Origin: Melioribacteraceae bacterium
GTDB lineage: Bacteria; Bacteroidota; Ignavibacteria; Ignavibacteriales; Melioribacteraceae
NCBI GenBank assembly: GCA_023230485.1
Contig: JALNXG010000051.1
Coordinates: forward strand, 1-28,789
DNA: 28,789 bases
Direction of reading: 5' to 3'
The notes under the pieces were generated by a model that saw nothing but the letters and a program-made list of their open reading frames with translations, did no database searches and was not told the origin of the DNA. The number at the start of each line of letters is the position of its first letter. Position 1 is the first letter of the stretch. A program made the translations under genes and the position numbers. Positions 27,002-28,789 of this stretch are shown here, piece by piece.

Positions 27002-27322
27002 ATGAAACCATTTACCTTTACAGATAGTAATTTTGATTCAGAGATTGCGGCAACTGATAAGCCGGTGATTGTAGATTTTTGGGCAACATGGTGCGGACCG
27101 TGCCGAGCTATTGCTCCGGTTATTGAAGAACTAGCAACAGAATATGATGGCAAAGCTGTTGTTGGTAAACTTGATGTAGATGAAAATCCAAATATCGCCG
27201 TTAAGTATGGCGTAAGAAGTATCCCAACCGTTTTATTTATTAAAAATGGGGAAGTAAAAGACACCATTATCGGTGCTCTACCAAAAACTGCATTCGCAGA
27301 AAAGCTTCAGAAATTACTTTGA
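27002..27322 (+). CDS. trxA: Thioredoxin
   Basis: The 106-residue protein has the canonical thioredoxin fold sequence: FWATWCGPC with redox Cys31 and Cys34, DVDENPNIAVKYGVRSIPT with the cis-Pro at 75, and FIKNGE. There is no signal peptide, so it is a cytoplasmic general disulfide reductant kept reduced by thioredoxin reductase (not in the window). The start is fixed by the strong ribosome binding site and the normal length. Its stop overlaps the next ATG by one base (TGATG). Confidence 0.96.
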   Translation: MKPFTFTDSNFDSEIAATDKPVIVDFWATWCGPCRAIAPVIEELATEYDGKAVVGKLDVDENPNIAVKYGVRSIPTVLFIKNGEVKDTIIGALPKTAFAEKLQKLL

Positions 27323-28284
27323 TGAAAAAAATATTAATTGCCGAAAAGGTTCATAAGAATATTGTGAATCTTTTTGGCTCTAATGATATAGCGGTCGATT
27401 ATCTTCCAGAAATTAATAGAAACGAATTACTAAATATAATTAGTAACTACAATGTATTAATTGTTCGGAGTGCTGTTAAAGCTGATGCCGAACTTATTGA
27501 ACATGGTAATAAATTAGAATTAATTGGAAGAGCCGGTACAGGTGTGGATAACATCAATGTAGATGCTGCCTCCAGAAAAGGAATTATTGTAATGAACACT
27601 CCGGGCGGAAATACAATTTCTGCTGCGGAACATACTTTCTCACTCCTTCTCTCAATGTGCCGACATATCCCTCAAGCTAATAGTTCACTTAGAAGTGGGA
27701 AGTGGGAACGTAAATCTTTTAGCGGTACTGAACTGTTCGGAAAAACAATTGGAATTATCGGACTCGGAAAAATTGGGAGAGAAGTCGCTATTAGAGCAAA
27801 TTCATTCGGAATGAATTTAGTCGGTTTCGATCCGGTAATTTCTGAAGAGTCTGCAGCTGAATTAAAAATAAAATTATTATCATTAGAAGAGATTTATCCG
27901 ATAGCTGATTTTATTTCGTTGCATGTTCCACTTACTGACGAGACAAAAAATTTATTATCTAAAAAAACTTTAGACAAATGTAGGAAGGGCGTAAGGATTG
28001 TTAATTGTGCAAGAGGCGGATTAATTAATGAAGCAGATCTTCTTGATGCGCTTAATGATGGTCATGTCGCAGGGGTTGCTATTGATGTATTTGAAAATGA
28101 GCCTCTAATAGATTTTACATTAATTAATCATCGGAATGTTATTGCTACCCCACATCTTGGTGCTTCAACTGATGAAGCTCAAGAAAAGATTGCTCTTCAA
28201 CTTGGTACTCAAATAGTAAAATGGCTTGAAGGGAAAGAAATTGAAGGAAGCGTCAACGCTCATTTATTAAATATTTATTTATAG
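27322..28284 (+). CDS. serA: D-3-phosphoglycerate dehydrogenase, short form
   Basis: This 320-residue D-isomer-specific 2-hydroxyacid dehydrogenase has GRAGTGVDNINVDAA (69-83), NAD-binding GLGKIGREVA (147-156), and the catalytic trio R231 (NCARGG), E260 (FENEP) and H278 (TPHLGAS). These fit phosphoglycerate dehydrogenase, the first step of serine synthesis from 3-phosphoglycerate. The protein ends after the catalytic core, with none of the C-terminal ASB or ACT regulatory domain of longer SerA proteins, so serine feedback through ACT is not expected. Related 2-hydroxyacid dehydrogenases cannot be fully excluded. ATG 27322 is preferred to the TTG one codon earlier and overlaps the trxA stop. 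Confidence 0.83.
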   Translation: MKKILIAEKVHKNIVNLFGSNDIAVDYLPEINRNELLNIISNYNVLIVRSAVKADAELIEHGNKLELIGRAGTGVDNINVDAASRKGIIVMNTPGGNTISAAEHTFSLLLSMCRHIPQANSSLRSGKWERKSFSGTELFGKTIGIIGLGKIGREVAIRANSFGMNLVGFDPVISEESAAELKIKLLSLEEIYPIADFISLHVPLTDETKNLLSKKTLDKCRKGVRIVNCARGGLINEADLLDALNDGHVAGVAIDVFENEPLIDFTLINHRNVIATPHLGASTDEAQEKIALQLGTQIVKWLEGKEIEGSVNAHLLNIYL

Positions 28285-28396
28285 ATTGCAGAATACTTTT
28301 GATTTATATTAACCGCTTAGAAGATTTTGATGAGAAAAAAGGATATTTTAAGTAAAAATTTTTTAGTGCAAAAATTCAGTACTACCATATAAATCC

Positions 28397-28425
28397 TTGA
28401 CAAAATGTTATGGTTATATTAAATT
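28397..28425 (+). promoter_or_regulatory. Candidate promoter 1 (TTGACA-N17-TAAATT)
   Basis: A perfect sigma-70-type -35 TTGACA (28397-28402) is followed after 17 bases by TAAATT (28420-28425), four of six matches to TATAAT. A TATATT lies closer (28415-28420) but with poor spacing. This group may use a different promoter consensus, so the call is tentative. Confidence 0.35.
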
Positions 28426-28481
28426 TTTGTTGGGATTATCGGGTTTTAGTAAAAATGGGCTATATACAAGGAAAATATGTC

Positions 28482-28510
28482 TTGACTATAAAAAGTCAGT
28501 GCCATATCTT
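28482..28510 (+). promoter_or_regulatory. Candidate promoter 2 (TTGACT-N17-TATCTT)
   Basis: TTGACT (28482-28487) and TATCTT (28505-28510) are separated by 17 bases. A short inverted repeat, TGACT (28483-28487) with AGTCA (28494-28498), lies within it and could be a repressor half-site pair or chance. It lies about 210 bases before the secreted-protein start. Confidence 0.3.
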
Positions 28511-28568
28511 GGATTTGCTATTTCCAGATAAAACAAGTGCGAATATTATTTATTATTTAGACTAATGA

Positions 28569-28593
28569 AGAGATATAAAAGTTCCATATCTCT
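28569..28593 (+). repeat. 8-bp perfect inverted repeat (hairpin)
   Basis: AGAGATAT (28569-28576) pairs perfectly with ATATCTCT (28586-28593) around a 9-base loop. The next bases, AAGACATTTTT, end in only five T after a gap, so it is a weak fit to an intrinsic terminator. An operator or an mRNA leader hairpin upstream of the small ORF is as likely. Confidence 0.5.
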
Positions 28594-28638
28594 AAGACAT
28601 TTTTAAAACTTTTAATTAAGAATTAACTAAATAAACAA

Positions 28639-28644
28639 GGGAGG
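28639..28644 (+). promoter_or_regulatory. Strong ribosome binding site before the small ORF
   Basis: GGGAGG (within AAGGGAGGT) stands 6 bases before TTG 28651. It is one of the two best Shine-Dalgarno matches in the window, which supports real translation of the small frame. Confidence 0.6.
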
Positions 28645-28650
28645 TCCCTA

Positions 28651-28722
28651 TTGAGTAAGTTTATACAATTTCTACTCGTCAGAAAACCCTTTCTTAAATT
28701 CATCAACAAACAAGGAGTGTAA
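28651..28722 (+). CDS. Putative 23-residue leader peptide / small ORF
   Basis: This frame starts at TTG, encodes 23 residues (SKFIQFLLVRKPFLKF in the middle; basic and hydrophobic, with three Lys and one Arg in the second half), and stops at TAA 28720, one base before the next ATG. The strong GGGAGG in front argues for translation. The AAGGAG ribosome binding site of the next gene (28712-28717) lies inside its last codons, so ribosomes on the small frame would pass over it and could couple or gate the downstream start. I do not recognise the peptide. It may simply be a short coupling cistron. Confidence 0.45.
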   Translation: MSKFIQFLLVRKPFLKFINKQGV

Positions 28723-28723
28723 T

Positions 28724-28789
28724 ATGCTTCGTAAGATTTTCTACTTTTTACTACTTCTGGTTTTAATACCTTCACTAGTCGAAGCTGGA
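28724..28789 (+). CDS. Secreted/outer-membrane protein, N-terminal signal peptide only (runs off the right edge)
   Basis: ATG 28724 follows AAGGAG (28712-28717) at 6 bases. The 22 visible codons begin MLRKIFYFLLLLVLIPS and end in VEAG, a clear Sec signal peptide with a cleavage site close to the edge. This leader type is common on large outer-membrane receptors and other surface proteins in Bacteroidota-like bacteria, so a TonB-dependent receptor is a guess only. The mature protein is outside the window. Confidence 0.75.
   Translation, partial: MLRKIFYFLLLLVLIPSLVEAG

Larger units (their letters stand above)
28285..28650 (+). other. Long non-coding region between serA and a small ORF
   Basis: These 366 bases carry no gene-length frame on either strand, and no clear rho-independent terminator follows serA. 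The stretch contains two promoter-like pairs (28397-28425 and 28482-28510), an 8-bp inverted repeat (28569-28593), and the hexamer CCATAT three times (28385, 28502, 28584), the last two extended to CCATATCT. It is the only gap of more than 100 bases in the window, so it most likely holds the control region of the secreted protein downstream. Confidence 0.6.

Noticed and set aside
1..28789. CRISPR arrays, tRNA or rRNA genes, insertion sequences and att sites.
   Set aside because: Reading through showed no regularly spaced repeats, cloverleaf-like segments, transposase motifs or terminal inverted repeats.

Overview
The window is a low-GC, gene-dense bacterial chromosome segment with every recognisable gene on the + strand. 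Codon use is A/T-rich throughout, neighbouring genes often overlap by 1 to 4 bases, and there is no tRNA, rRNA, transposase or CRISPR signal. Gene content and protein style (an outer-membrane SLBB exporter, many AT-rich glycosyltransferases, AccA as a separate subunit, and a secreted protein at the right edge with a leader typical of outer-membrane receptors) suggest the Bacteroidota/Chlorobiota/Ignavibacteria group. That placement is inference from protein flavour, not a database result.

Bases 1 to about 18040 are an exopolysaccharide or O-antigen type cluster of the Wzx/Wzy kind. The order is: the end of a dTDP-glucose 4,6-dehydratase (rmlB); an SLBB outer-membrane export protein; a Wzz-like chain-length protein; a Wzy/WaaL-like polymerase or ligase; a Wzx flippase; GT2, GT4, GT4; a second flippase; GT2, GT4; a membrane GT2; a WcaJ-type phosphoglycosyl transferase that would start the repeat unit on undecaprenyl phosphate; a DPM1-like polyprenyl-phosphate glycosyltransferase; and a 665-residue protein joining a GT2 to a shortened phosphoglycosyl transferase that lacks its catalytic segment. 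Together these could start, extend, flip, polymerise and export a surface glycan.

Bases 18040 to 20922 hold accA, a YbgC-like thioesterase and a third flippase. accA overlaps the GT2 fusion gene by one base, so lipid genes appear to be translated with the glycan genes. Bases 20997 to 28284 are housekeeping: dUTPase, DNA polymerase III alpha with an apparently complete PHP metal site, a FabL/FabI-like enoyl-ACP reductase, an acyl-CoA dehydrogenase, thioredoxin and a short phosphoglycerate dehydrogenase.

Bases 28285 to 28650 are the only long non-coding stretch. It carries two promoter-like pairs and an 8-bp hairpin. A 23-codon reading frame (28651 to 28722) with a very strong ribosome binding site follows, and then a secreted protein that runs off the right edge. 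The points most worth a second look are the catalytically gutted phosphoglycosyl transferase fused to a GT2, the small leader ORF, and a flippase whose true N-terminus lies upstream of any usual start codon.
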